From positions 6,253,501 to 6,317,500 of the forward strand of contig JAULJL010000048.1 of NCBI GenBank assembly GCA_030761205.1: 64,000 nucleotides of DNA, written 5' to 3'. A model generated the notes under the pieces. That model searched no databases, was not told where the DNA came from, and saw only the letters and a program-made list of their open reading frames with translations. The position numbers were made by a program, and so were the translations under genes. The stretch is from Fremontodendron californicum. Taxonomy: Eukaryota; Streptophyta; Magnoliopsida; Malvales; Malvaceae. This document shows, in pieces, positions 41,885-52,979 of this stretch; position 1 is the first letter of the stretch, and the number at the start of each line of letters is the position of its first letter.

Positions 41885-42035
41885 AGTAATAATGTCGCCG
41901 AAAGTGTATTTGACCTGTCAGAAGAAAATGTTAACCTAACAAAAGATTTTTGCATGATTTCAGGAAGAAAATCAAAAAGAGAAGAAAAATCAACCGTAAA
42001 AGTCAAAAGTAATAATGTCGCCGAAAGTGTATTTG
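41885..42035 (-). repeat. 28-bp direct repeat upstream of the LOG-like ORF
   Basis: The segment 41885-41912 recurs exactly at 42008-42035 (core AATAATGTCGCCGAAAGTG), 123 bp apart, between the stop of the 178-residue ORF and the LOG-like ORF. It may be a leftover of how the cargo was joined. Confidence 0.8.
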
Positions 42036-42079
42036 GCATCTTCCTCTGGTTTTACGTCCAGAAACGGCTTAAACGCCTT

Positions 42080-42616
42080 CTATGAGTCGAGGATATGCTT
42101 CCCATCCAGTTTTCTTACAAGCTGGCAAACAGGGTCTTTTATCATCAGATTCCCAAGATGTTGCCATTCCCTTTGGAATTGCGGCCATAAATCAAGAATT
42201 TCTCTTTGTACATCTCCACTAGGATGCGTCTCAAGAGAAAGTTGGATATTACCCAAATTCTCCTTACTCAGTCCATCCTTAATGAATTCAATTTTATCAT
42301 CTCGATTAGAGGACGGAATCCCAATAGAACGACATTTACCGTTACACGTCCATCGTGCACACTTGTGGCAATTTGAACTCATGCGCTTTGCTCGTCGCTT
42401 CTTTGCATAAGTGCTTCTACCTGTACCTGGTAAATGCAAAACAGGAAGATATTCATCTTCACGTACCTTGGCTTCAATTATCCAACGTATGTCTTCAGGA
42501 ATCCCTTTGTTCATAAGCATTCTTAATCTTTCTAATCGAACTTGGTAAAGCTTCAGTAAAATATTCCGAGGAAAAGGAGGAAATCGTTTCTGCAATCTTT
42601 TGAGAATATCATCCAT
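42080..42616 (-). CDS. 178-residue ORF of unknown function with a Cys cluster, Athila cargo
   Basis: An uninterrupted ORF lies between pol and the LOG-like gene in the same orientation. It has a basic N-terminal helix-rich part (DILKRLQKRFPPFP, LYQVRLERLRMLM), a lysine/arginine-rich patch (YAKKRRAKRM, 70-79), and a cluster CHKCARWTCNGKC (C83, C86, C91, C95) that could bind zinc. I see no transmembrane or signal sequence, so it does not look like a normal Env-like protein. I do not recognise the family. Its intact frame and position suggest either an Athila-specific accessory protein or part of a captured host gene. Confidence 0.6.
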   Translation of the reverse strand: MDDILKRLQKRFPPFPRNILLKLYQVRLERLRMLMNKGIPEDIRWIIEAKVREDEYLPVLHLPGTGRSTYAKKRRAKRMSSNCHKCARWTCNGKCRSIGIPSSNRDDKIEFIKDGLSKENLGNIQLSLETHPSGDVQREILDLWPQFQREWQHLGNLMIKDPVCQLVRKLDGKHILDS

Positions 42617-42761
42617 CCTGAAAAAAAAATGAAATAAAATAAAATGAAAGAGAAATTTATATACAATATCAGTTTTGTGGGTAGCTGATGGAACCGACTT
42701 AAATAATCACGGAGTACCGTTATCCGCCATTTAACCGGGGTAAAAAAAATTATATTTACAT

Positions 42762-44978
42762 CTAGTTATTTTCAAAACAAGGATCAGAAAGAAAAACAAC
42801 CTCTTCTTGAGTAACATGATTTTCCAAAAAGAGTTTGAGTCTTTGTCCATTTACCTTGAATACGTTACCATTTTGAGGATTCTCAATGTCAACTGCTCCA
42901 TAATGATACACATGCTTAACCACAAATGGGCCAGTCCATCTTGATCTCAACTTACCAGGAAATATGTGAAGTCTAGAATCATAAAGTAGAACTTTTTGCC
43001 CAACATTAAATGTTTTTCTTGAAATTAACTTGTCATGAAAGGCTTTAGTTCTTTCTTTATGAATTTTAGAATTCTCATATGCATCATTTCTGAGTTCCTC
43101 AAGTTCATTTATTTGTAATTTTCGTAAATTAGAAGCGTCATCAAGGTTTGAGTTGAACATTTTAATGGCCCAATATGCTTTATGCTCAAGTTCCACAGGT
43201 AAATGACAAGGTTTTCCATAAACTAGCCTATAAGGAGACATGCCCAATGCTGTTTTAAAAGCTGTTCGATAGGCCCATAATGCATCGTTAAGTCTAAGAG
43301 ACCAATCTTTGCGATTTGGATTAACTGTCTTTTCCAAAATTTGTTTAATCTCCCTATTTGCTAATTCTACCTGTCCATTTGTCTGCGGGTGATAAGGGGT
43401 TGCAACTTTGTGTGTAATGGCATATTTCTTCATTAATGTTTCAAAAACCTTGTTGCAAAAATGTGTTCCCCCATCGCTTATGATAGATCGAGGAATTCCA
43501 AATCGACTCAAAATATTTTCTTTTAAAAATTTAATCACTGTTTTGTGATCATTATTTCGACATGGAATTGCCTCTATCCACTTTGAAACATAATCTATTG
43601 CTACTAAAATGTATAAGAAACCAAAAGATGGTGGAAATGGTCCCATGAAATCAATACCCCAACAGTCAAAAATTTCAATTACAAGAATTGGGTTCAAAGG
43701 CATCATGTTTCTTTTCGAAATGGAACCTAATTTTTGACAACTTTCACATGACTTGCAAAAATTATGTGCATCTTTGAACAAAGTTGGCCAGTAAAATCCA
43801 CACTGTAAAATTTTTGCAGCAGTTTTCTTTGATGAAAAATGACCACCACATGCCTCGGAATGACAAAACTTAATTACACTACTTACCTCATTGTCGGGAA
43901 TGCATCTTCGAAAAATCTGATCAGGACAATATTTGAACAAGTAAGGGTCATCCCAATAGAACTTCTTTACCTCATTCAGAAACTTCCTTTTATCTTGGGT
44001 GCTCCATTGAGAAGGAATTTTTCCTGTAGCAAGAAAATTAGCAATGTCAGCAAACCAAGGTGTCGTGGAGACAATTAGAAGTTGTTCATCAGGAAAAGTA
44101 TCATTTATTGGTGAGGTTCCAAAAGATTCATCACAAACAAGTCTTGATAAATGATCAGCCACCACATTTTCTACTCCTTTTTTATCTCGAATGGTGATGT
44201 CAAATTCTTGCAGCAAAAGGATCCACCTCAGCAACCTAGGTTTTGCATCCTTCTTAGAGAGAAGATATTTTAAAGCTGCATGATCACTAAAGACAACAAT
44301 TGATGATCCAACAAGGTAAGATCTGAATTTATCCAATGCAAAAACAACTGCAAGTAATTCCTTTTCTGTAGTGGAATAATTCATTTGGGCTCTATTTAAA
44401 GTTTTACTTGCATAGTAAATTACATGTGGTTTATTATCTTTCCTTTGTCCTAACACAGCACCAACAGCATAGTCACTAGCATCACACATTATTTCAAATG
44501 GTAAAGACCAATCAGGAGATCTCATAATAGGAGCAGTAGTGAGCATATTTTTGAGTTTTTCAAAAGCATCTTCACAATCTTTAGTCCATTCAAATGCAGT
44601 GTCTTTCATTAAAAGATTACATAGAGGTTTAGATATCGTGCTAAAATCTTTTATGAATCTTCTATAAAAACCTGCATGTCCCAAGAATGACCTAATGTCC
44701 TTTACTGTCTTTGGTGTGGGTAGATTAGCAATCAATTCAAGTTTTGACTTGTCTACCTCAATCCCTTTTGCAGAAACAATGTGACCTAGTACAATACCTT
44801 TAGTGACCATGAAATGACATTTTTCCCAATTAAGAACAAGATTTTTTTCTTCACACCTAATCAATACATTTTTCAAATTGGCTAAGCAATCATCAAATGA
44901 ATCACCAGAAACAGAAAAATCATCCATGAAAATCTCAAGATTACGTTCAATCATGTCACTAAAAATGCTAAGCATCAT
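42762..44978 (-). pseudogene. Athila pol, downstream part (RT catalytic core, RNase H, integrase)
   Basis: A 738-codon frame continues the reverse transcriptase after a frameshift. It has LEIFMDDFSVSGDSF with the catalytic MDD at the start, RNase H (IMCDASDYAVGAVLGQ, YASKTLNRAQMNYSTTEKEL), the integrase zinc region (CHSEACGGHFSS, CKSCESCQ), and the integrase core with acidic residues in WGIDFMGPF, IISDGGTHF and NGQVELANRE. It cannot be translated together with the upstream frame without a frame change at about 44976-44984, in the middle of reverse transcriptase. Confidence 0.9.
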
Positions 44979-47900
44979 CTTTGAAATGTGGCAGGGGCGT
45001 TACATAATCCAAATGGCATTCTACGATATGCAAAAGTACCAAAAGGACATGTAAAAGTGGTTTTCTCTTGGTCCTCAAGTGCAATGGCAATTTGATTATA
45101 CCCAGAATATCCATCTAGAAAACAATAAAACTCATGCCCTGCAACTCTTTCTAAGATTTGATCCATGAAAGGCAAAGGGAAATGATCTTTCCTCGTCACT
45201 GAGTTAAGTTTCCTATAGTCAATGCACATGCGCCAACCAGTAACAGTCCTAGCTGGAATTAATTCATTGTTTTCATTTTTAACTACAGTAACTCCAGATT
45301 TCTTAGGTACGACTTGAGTAGGACTTACCCATTTGCTATCAGAGATAGGATAAATGATTCCATTATCTAGAAGTTTAATGACTTCATTTCTCACTACTTC
45401 TTTCATATTAGGATTAAGCCTTCGTTGCATTTGTCTAGAGGGTTTAGCATTTTCCTCTAAATAAATATTATGTGTGCAGATTAATGGGCTTATTCCCTTT
45501 ATGTCAGCTAAGGTCCATCCTAATGCATTTTTGTGCATCTTCAAAAGTTGTAACAACTTACCTTCTTGTAGTTCATCAAGATGTGAAGAAATTATGACTG
45601 GAAAAGTTTCACTCTCACCCAAAAAGGAATATTTTAGCTCGGATGGCAATGGTTTTAACTCCAGCTTGGGTGGTTCAATAGTTGATGGTACAGTGACATT
45701 TGTAAGTGATGGAAGTTCCTCAAACTTTTGTTTCCAACAATGCTTATCCTGAAAAGATTTTAACAAAGAATCAGTGTGTGAAATTTCTGAAGCATTATCA
45801 AACTCATATTCAATTAAATAAGCTTCTAAAGGATCATGGAATGTGGTAGTGGTGAGATGTTCATGAACAAGTTCTTCAATGAAATCCACTTCATGTACTT
45901 CTGAATTATCATCAGGTTGCTTGCAAATGTTGAACACATTTAATTCTAAAGTCATATTTCCAAAAGAAATGTTCAACATACCACTCCTGCAATTTATCAG
46001 AGCATTAGAAGTTGCAAGAAATGGACGGCCTAATATAACAGGAATTTGAACATTTGGATTTGAAACAGGATGTGTGTCCAAAACAATAAAATCAACAGGG
46101 AAGTAAAAATTATCAATTTGAACCAAAACATCTTCAACTATCCCTCGAGGAATTTTTACAGAACGATCAGCTAGTTGAAGTGTAACAGGTGTTTCCTTGA
46201 GTTCACCTAAACCTAACTGTTGATAAACAGAAAAAGGCAAAAGATTAACACTAGCACCAAGATCAAGCAATGCACGTTCTATTCTAGTGTTTCCAATGAT
46301 GCATGAGATTGTTGGACATCCAGGATCTTTGAATTTTGGTGGAGTAAGATGCTGAATGATTGAGCTCACACTTTTCGTCAAAAATGCTTTCTTTTGTACA
46401 TTATGTTTCCTTTTAACTGTGCACATGTCCTTCAAAAATTTAGCATAAGATGGAACTTGTTTGATTGCATCCAATAAAGGAATGTTAATCTTAACTTGTT
46501 TGAAAAGTTCATAAATTTCTGCATTTTGATTCAAATTCTTTATTGTTTGCAACCTTTGAGGAAAAGGAGCAGGATGCATACCTTTTTCTTTGTCCAAATT
46601 TTCAAGAAGTTCAGACTTACCATCATCCTTACCATTACTTTTCGGAGGGGAAAGAGGATCTTGGTCTTTTGATGGAATGTTTTTGTCAATTGCCTTTCCA
46701 CTTCGAAGAGTTGTGATAGAACTGGCATTTTCCTGTTGAGTTTCATTGGAGCAAGAAACAAGACATTGAGTAGAAGGGTTAGGCTGAGGTTGAGCAGGAA
46801 ACTTACCTTTTTCTTGAGTGCGTAATGAAGCTGTCAATGTGGACAAGGTGTTTTTGATCTCATTGATGTCCTGTGAAGTTTGGTTATTCACATTTGCTTG
46901 TGTTTGCATGAATGCTTGCAATGTCTCTTCCAAGGTTTGTACACGTGAAGGTTGATAGGAAAAAGTGTTGCCCGGCTTTCGAGATTGTGGTACCTGAACA
47001 TGATTATTATTTCGCCAACTGAAGTTGGGATGATTTCTCCATTCAGGGTTATACGTTTCAGAGTAAGGAGAAGGAAAAGGCTTTTTAAATGTGTTTATGG
47101 AATTTACTTGATCATGCAACGCTTCTTTAAGAATGGGAATGTTTGGGCATTCAGAAGTGGGGTGTCCCATGATTTCACAAATTCCACAACTTTCTTCATT
47201 TTTAACCGTTTTGACTTCTTTTACTTCTCTAAGTTCCATGGCTTCAATCTTTCTAGCCAAATTAGCTACTTTAGCTTTTATCTCATCTTCTTGACTAAAA
47301 TGATATTTACCTCTGTTAGAAACAAGATTAGATCTATTGGAACTTTCAGAGGAATTATCTGTGTGCCAGGCTTGAGAGTTATCTGCCAAATGGTCTAGGT
47401 AGTCAAAGGCTTCTTCAGGTTCTTTTTCTAGAAACTCACCGTTACACATTGTTTCAACAAATTGTTTAGTTTCGGGAGTTAAACTTTCATAAAAGAAACT
47501 AATAAGACGCCATTTTTCAAAACCATGATGTGGACAAGAACTTAACAAATCTTTAAAACGCTCCCAGCACTGAAAAAATGCTTCATTTTGATTTTGATTG
47601 AAATTTTGAATCTGTCTTTTCAAAGCAGTAGTTTTATGTGCTGGGAAAAATTTCTTTAGAAACTCAGTTTGTAATTCTTGCCATGTGCCAATTGACCTTG
47701 GTTTTAAATTATGAAGCCAAATTTTTGCTTTATCTTTTAAAGAAAAAGGAAATAATTTTAGCTTGACAATTTCATTTGTACATTGTTGGTCATTAAAGGT
47801 GACACATACATCTTCGAAGTCTTTTAGAAACGAGTAAGCACTTTCCGATTCTAACCCATGGAAATTTGGAAGCAAAGCTATCATACCTGGTTTAAAACGA

Positions 47901-48121
47901 AAGTTGTTTGCATTGAGAGGAAAAATAAAACAAGAGGGTGATGAGCTTTGAGTTGGTTGCAAGTAGTCACGCATGGTGCGTACTTGTCTGTTCTCATCTT
48001 CAGCATGAACACTTTCATTGTCAGCCATGGTAGGAGTTGTATTAGAAAGATTACCTGAAAAAGTTTCACAATAAAATCTAACTAAACGACGAGATCTAAA
48101 ATCACGTCGCCAAACAAGCAT
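44975..48121 (-). pseudogene. Athila gag, protease and N-terminal reverse transcriptase (1048 codons)
   Basis: Gag has the retrotransposon gag core (FSLKDKAKIWLHNLKPRSIG, LKKFFPAHKT) and a knuckle CGICEIMGHPTSEC (C-x2-C-x4-H-x4-C). Protease has LLDLGASVNLLPFSVYQQLG. Reverse transcriptase begins with VVPKKSGVTVV and WRMCIDYRKLNSVTRKDHFP and runs to MPFGLCNAPATFQR, where a one-base loss puts TGA in frame. The start is uncertain: ATG at 48121 or the in-frame ATG at 48028, which opens MADNESVHAEDEN, the more typical Athila Gag N terminus. Gag and protease are complete; full Pol is not. Confidence 0.9.
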
Positions 48122-48143
48122 AAAACAAAGTTAATATACAGAT

Positions 48144-48275
48144 TAGGCGGTATAACCAGCCAATAAAAATAAAACAAAGTTAATATACAATATAAATATA
48201 AATATATACAGATTAGGCGGTATAACCAGCCAATAAAAATAAATATAGGCGGTATAACCAGCCAATAAAAATAAA
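48144..48275 (-). repeat. Three copies of a leader repeat in Athila
   Basis: TAGGCGGTATAACCAGCCAA plus ATAAAAATAAA occurs at 48144, 48214 and 48246, between the primer-binding site and gag. The spacing is irregular (70 and 32 bp). Confidence 0.8.
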
Positions 48276-48307
48276 TATACTTATAAACTTATATACTTAG
48301 TATTGCC

Positions 48308-48325
48308 TCCCCGGCAACGGCGCCA
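48308..48325 (-). other. Athila primer-binding site (tRNA-Asp type)
   Basis: On the minus strand TGGCGCCGTTGCCGGGGA, six bases after the 5' LTR, the classical Athila primer-binding site complementary to tRNA-Asp. Confidence 0.95.
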
Positions 48326-48331
48326 AAAACT

Positions 48332-49831
48332 TGATGGCGACTCAATTAAGAGTCGTAAACCCAAGTGCAGGTTATGTTCAAGTAATAAATTCTCGGGTGT
48401 CCGAGGTCGAACCACAGGGAAGCGTATTAGTAAGTATAAGTTTATAAATATATAAGAAAAAGAAAATAAACAAGATATTAGGGAATCAATAACAAAGAAA
48501 GTAAACAAGATATTAGAGAACAAAATAAACAAAATAACATAAAAGCAATTAAACAAGATATAAAAAAAACAATAAGAAAAGATGTTGAGGTTAGAGAATC
48601 CACTCTTGGTGTTATGCTAAGATTAATCTTGTTTTATTACACAATTGAAATCCACACATAAGGGAGGTTCCAACCGGAAGGTTTAGCAATTCAGTCCAAA
48701 TTGTCCAACGTCCATAGCATATGATATTATGTTCATTTGGTGTCCTCAAAACTCACAAAAAGAGTCCAAGCATTCCTTATGCCAAGGTATATGTCTACAA
48801 CAAATCAAGGTTATGAAACCAAGCATTTACTGTGCCATTTTCATTGTCAATAATGAATCAAGATCTCTACTTTGCAAGTATGATTTTAAACCAAAAGAAA
48901 ATATTATCTATACTAGTGTTTATAAATGATGATTCATTTTAGCTCATGTTTAAGAGACTAACCTTAGCATTTACCAAGAGCTTCACCTCATCACCTCAAC
49001 AATATGATTAGCAACACATACTAGATATGAATAAAATGAAAAGAAATGTAAGAAGCATAAGTAAATAAAAAAAGAAAACTAGAGAAAGGAAAGAAGAAGA
49101 AAACTTAGAGAATTTTACTACAAAGGCTAATATCCTACCAATGTATAATGTATCCCAATACTCATCCAAGGCCCTCTATTTATACACATTTTGGAGGGCT
49201 AAATGACAAGAGACAAGCTTTACAAATTTCAAAGGTAGGTATAATAGGTGGGTGCATTTTTCTAACAATTTTCGTCATATTGTATGACAATTCTGATCAG
49301 CCAGCTTGATGGTCGATTTTGTCAATGTTGGAGGCTCGATCTGATAAAATGGTCTTCTAGAAAAATATACCCCTATCAGTTACGGATCCATAGCCGTTGG
49401 AATCAGATCATTTGCGCACGTGGATCGGAAGATATGGTCAAAATACCAAAACGGTGCAGAACAGACGTCATTGCACATCAGCCAACTTGATGGTCGATTT
49501 CGCTAGGGAAAACGACTCCGTTTCAAGAAGTGTAAAACATGAAAAAGATAGATATGCCTCTTAGCTTTGCAGGGATACAAAGTTCAGCCTTATTGCTTCA
49601 GTGAAACTCAAGATATAGCTGATATGGCAAAAGGTGTCGGAACTGGAACTGAACTGGATTTGCCCTTAATACTAGTAATCTGAAATCACTCAAAGAAACT
49701 TGTGAAAAACACCAAATTACATAAAAATATAAAAGATCATAAACACAATTAGACTAAACAATAATAACTCGTATTTGACACAAAACAATAATAAAACATA
49801 ACTAAAAACTATATAATTATACGAGTTATCA
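48332..49831 (-). repeat. 5' LTR of Athila
   Basis: 1500 bp, essentially identical to 37851-39350 and followed by the right-hand target duplication GCCTC. Confidence 0.95.
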
Positions 49832-51859
49832 GCCTCCTTGACTTTCTCCCTACTGAATTCTTACCCTGAGACGGCATTTTTGTTTCTTGAGGCACATTGG
49901 GCTTTGGAGATTTAAATGGTTGTTTGATCATCTTAGCTCTTGTAGGCACTTTCACAACTTTTGTAAGATTCTTCTTTTTGCTTCTTCGACGTGTGACTAG
50001 AGTCCAACCATCGTGATCTTGATTTTGTCTTTGAAGCAAATAGTTGCCCCCACTTCCCTGAAGATCCACTATCGTACTTGTACTTGGAGCCAGTATGATA
50101 GGATCAAAAGAGCCAAATTTTATGGTTCTATCCAGCAAATTGGATTGAGAAACCGTATTGACTGATGCCAAATTTGACGACATCGTTTCTTCTTCAAACT
50201 CGATTTTCCCTTCTTCATAGAGTCGCATAATTCTATCCTTCAAAATAAAGCACTTCTCCAGAGGATGGCTAATCAAGCGATGGTACTTGCAATAATTGGA
50301 GTCTTCTACTTTATCAGCTTCTTCAGGTCGCTTCATTTCTGGCAACTGAATCAGCTTAGTCTTTAAAAGTTCTTCAAGAATGCTTGAAACATCAGAATCA
50401 GGAAAGGGATACTTCTTTTCTTGCCTCTCCTTCAAAGTGATCTTGCTTTTACCTTTGTCTTGGATAGGAGAAGATTTCGTCTCTTGAGATTGTTTTGACT
50501 TGGGAGATATCTTAAGAGGCTTGGTAGTTACAGCCATGGACTGTTTGCTTTCTCCCTTGTTGACAAAGGTTTTCCCCCCTTTGCGGGTATTTTGTTTTTC
50601 CTTGGCTTTCTTTGGCTCTTGCACCGGAGGTTCTTGATTTCCAGCAGCTGTCATACTCAACTCCATATCATGAGCACGAGTGGCTAATTCTTCAAAGGTC
50701 TTAGGCTTGATGCCTTGAAGAATGTAACGCAAGCCCCAATTCATGCCTTGGATGCACATGTCAAGGGCAGAAGACTCAGACAGTCTTTCTTTGCAGTTAA
50801 GGCTCAGATTTCTCCATCTGTGAATGTAATCAATGACTGGCTCATCCTTCCATTGACGTGAGCTTGTGAGTTCGATCATGCTGACTAAGCGACGAGTGCT
50901 GTAGAATCGATTAAGGAATTCACGCTCAAGTTGTTCCCAGCTGTCAATCGTCCCAGGTTCGAGATCAGTATACCAATCAAAGGCGTTGCTTTTTAGGGAG
51001 CGAACGAACTGCTTCACCATGAGATCCCCATAGGTACCAGCATTATTGCAAGTTTCCACGAAATGTGCAACATGTTGGCGTGGATTTCCTTTCCATCGAA
51101 TTGCTGAAACTTTGGGGGTTGATAGTTCCCAGGCATCCTCAGACGATCGATCCTTTGAGAATATGGTTTTGCATATGTATATGAAGGTTGAGTGATGCTT
51201 TCAACTTGATCTTTGATAGCCTCCTTGATAAGATCCTTGAGCTGACTGGTAGTGACGAGTTCATTGATCTTTTCTTCAGAATCCTTAGCAACTTCCTTGC
51301 CAGAGTTCTCACCATCATCTTGAAAGATTGATTGCCAATTCTGGTTTGAAGCTTCATTCCTTTTTCCAGTGAGACCGGCGATCTTGTCCATCATGGAAGC
51401 GATCTGGTTATCTTTCTCTTTGATACTTGCTGAAAGAATTTCAACAGATTTTTCCAGAAGTGCAACTTGTTCTTCCAATGATGTGGTGCCAGTTGTCATG
51501 ACAACCATTACTCCAGAACTTGATTTTGGAGTAGATGATGGAATAGGCTTGTTGCTTGAGTAGCTGTCTTGTTCTTGGTATGTTAACTGGCGACTTGCAC
51601 TTGATCCTCGAGGAGAATCAACTTGTCTAGCAGAAACTTCTTCTAAGTCTTGAATTGGAGAAGAAGTGTCATAGAGAGGGTTTTGATTGAGCACAGGAAG
51701 AGTTTGCTCATACAATTCAGCAAGAGTTTTGGTCTTCCTCCTAGTGCCATAAGGATGAGTAGGGATATCAACGCTTGATGATGAAGTGGGGTAGACTGCA
51801 GGATTAGCTCGAGCAGGCTTGAAAGTTGGTTTGTTAGCAAAGTTCTTCTTGGGAGCCAT
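49832..51859 (-). pseudogene. Tat element 1 gag remnant
   Basis: Colinear with the N-terminal third of the element 2 polyprotein, from MAPKKNFANKP (ATG at 51859) through the gag core (FVRSLKSNAFDWYTDLEPG) to VGRKSRR, where Athila interrupts. A one-base loss in an A run near 51085-51095 shifts the frame after QQFDGK, so the product would end in an unrelated tail. The apparent extension upstream of 51859 uses a TTG through the primer-binding site and is not coding. Confidence 0.9.
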
Positions 51860-51910
51860 TGCAACTTGATAACTTGAGTTTTGAAGAAAAGAGATGAAAG
51901 GCAGAGATTG

Positions 51911-51927
51911 TCCCACCGGGTGTGCCA
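51911..51927 (-). other. Tat element 1 primer-binding site
   Basis: On the minus strand TGGCACACCCGGTGGGA, 22 bases past the LTR, with one change (A for G) from the element 2 site. Confidence 0.8.
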
Positions 51928-51949
51928 AAATTTGTACACACAAATTTTA

Positions 51950-52979
51950 TGTCAAAAATATGACAAAAAAAAATTTGGAGTCAAATAAATAATTTTATTA
52001 ATCAAACTTTGAGGTTACAATCTCTGAATATTCTTAAAGAAAGAAATCCTTTGATTCTTTTCTTCAGTAAAACTTTGATCCAAGGGTCTTCACGATTTGA
52101 TCTTGAATCGGTGAGATCTGCTTCAAGGGTCTTCTAGACTTGGTCTTGAAAAACAGGAATTATCTCCTTTCCTTCGATGAACAAGATCGGAGAGCAGCTT
52201 CTTAGAGAATTCTCAAGAACAAGCACCGCGTTCTTAGAATTTCTCTAATTTCTTCTTAAGAATTTTGAGAGGATTTGGCTCTTCAAAATCTTCTTCTCTT
52301 CAGGCTTTCTGAGTTGTGAATTTGTGTTAAGGGGAGGTCTCTATTTATAGTGGTAGCTAGCCAGGTGAAAGAGAGTTTTAAAAGAACTCAACTTCCTTAT
52401 TTATCTCTTAATTAATTTAATTTAATTAGAGATAATATCTTCTTATTTATCTCTTAATTAATTTAATTTAATTAGAGATAAAATATTTATTTTTTTATCA
52501 CTTAATTAATTAATTAAATTAGAGATAAAAATATTTATTTATCTCTTAATTAATTTAATTTAATTAGAGATAAAACTTTATTATTTATCCCTTAATTAAT
52601 TAATTAAATTAGAGATAACATATTTATTTTTTATCACTTAATTAATTAATTAAATTAGAGATAAAATATTTATTTACCTCTTAATTAATTTAATTTAATT
52701 AGAGATAAAAATTTATTATTTATCTCTTAATTAATTTAATTTAATTAGAGATAAAACTTTATTATTTATCTCTTAATTAATTTAATTTAATTAGAGATAA
52801 AAATTTATTATTTATCTCTTAATTAATTTAATTTAATTAGAGGTAAAATAATTATGACACATGGGTGAAATTTGATTGGATAACCCATGAATCCTTGCAA
52901 TTTGATTGGTCAAACCATGTGTACATATTTAATTAATTATAAAATAATTAATTATAATATGATATTATCAATTTCACAT
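51950..52979 (-). repeat. 5' LTR of Tat element 1, truncated by element 2
   Basis: It matches the left LTR from 26088 to 27116 and stops at CACAT (52975-52979), directly where element 2's LTR begins. The first 94 bp in the element's own direction (equivalent to 27117-27210) are absent here and are expected beyond the far end of element 2. Confidence 0.9.

Larger units (their letters stand above)
37851..49831 (-). mobile_element. Athila-type Ty3/gypsy element carrying a LOG-like gene
   Basis: An 11,981-bp element with two 1500-bp LTRs (TGATGGCGAC to GAGTTATCA), a tRNA-Asp-type primer-binding site and a polypurine tract, bracketed by GCCTC. Minus-strand order is 5' LTR, leader with repeats, gag-protease-RT start, rest of pol, a 178-residue ORF of unknown function, a LOG-like ORF, a 1.8-kb non-coding 3' region and 3' LTR. 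I see one base difference between the LTRs (38873 against 49354 region). Pol is interrupted by a single-base frameshift. Confidence 0.95.
26088..52979 (-). mobile_element. Tat-lineage Ty3/gypsy element 1, split by Athila
   Basis: The minus-strand order is 5' LTR (right, truncated by element 2), primer-binding site, gag, the inserted Athila, protease to integrase, a spacer, an antisense plant-mobile-domain gene, polypurine tract and 3' LTR (left). Without Athila it is about 14.9 kb. Two RNase H domains in pol mark the Tat lineage. Gag has a frameshift near 51090 and integrase a nonsense codon at 33704-33706, so gag-pol is dead, whereas the antisense gene is open. Confidence 0.9.

Noticed and set aside
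46952..47398. 148-codon plus-strand frame inside Athila gag
   Set aside because: It is the antisense shadow of gag and has no domain; the same holds for several frames opposite reverse transcriptase and the plant-mobile-domain ORFs.
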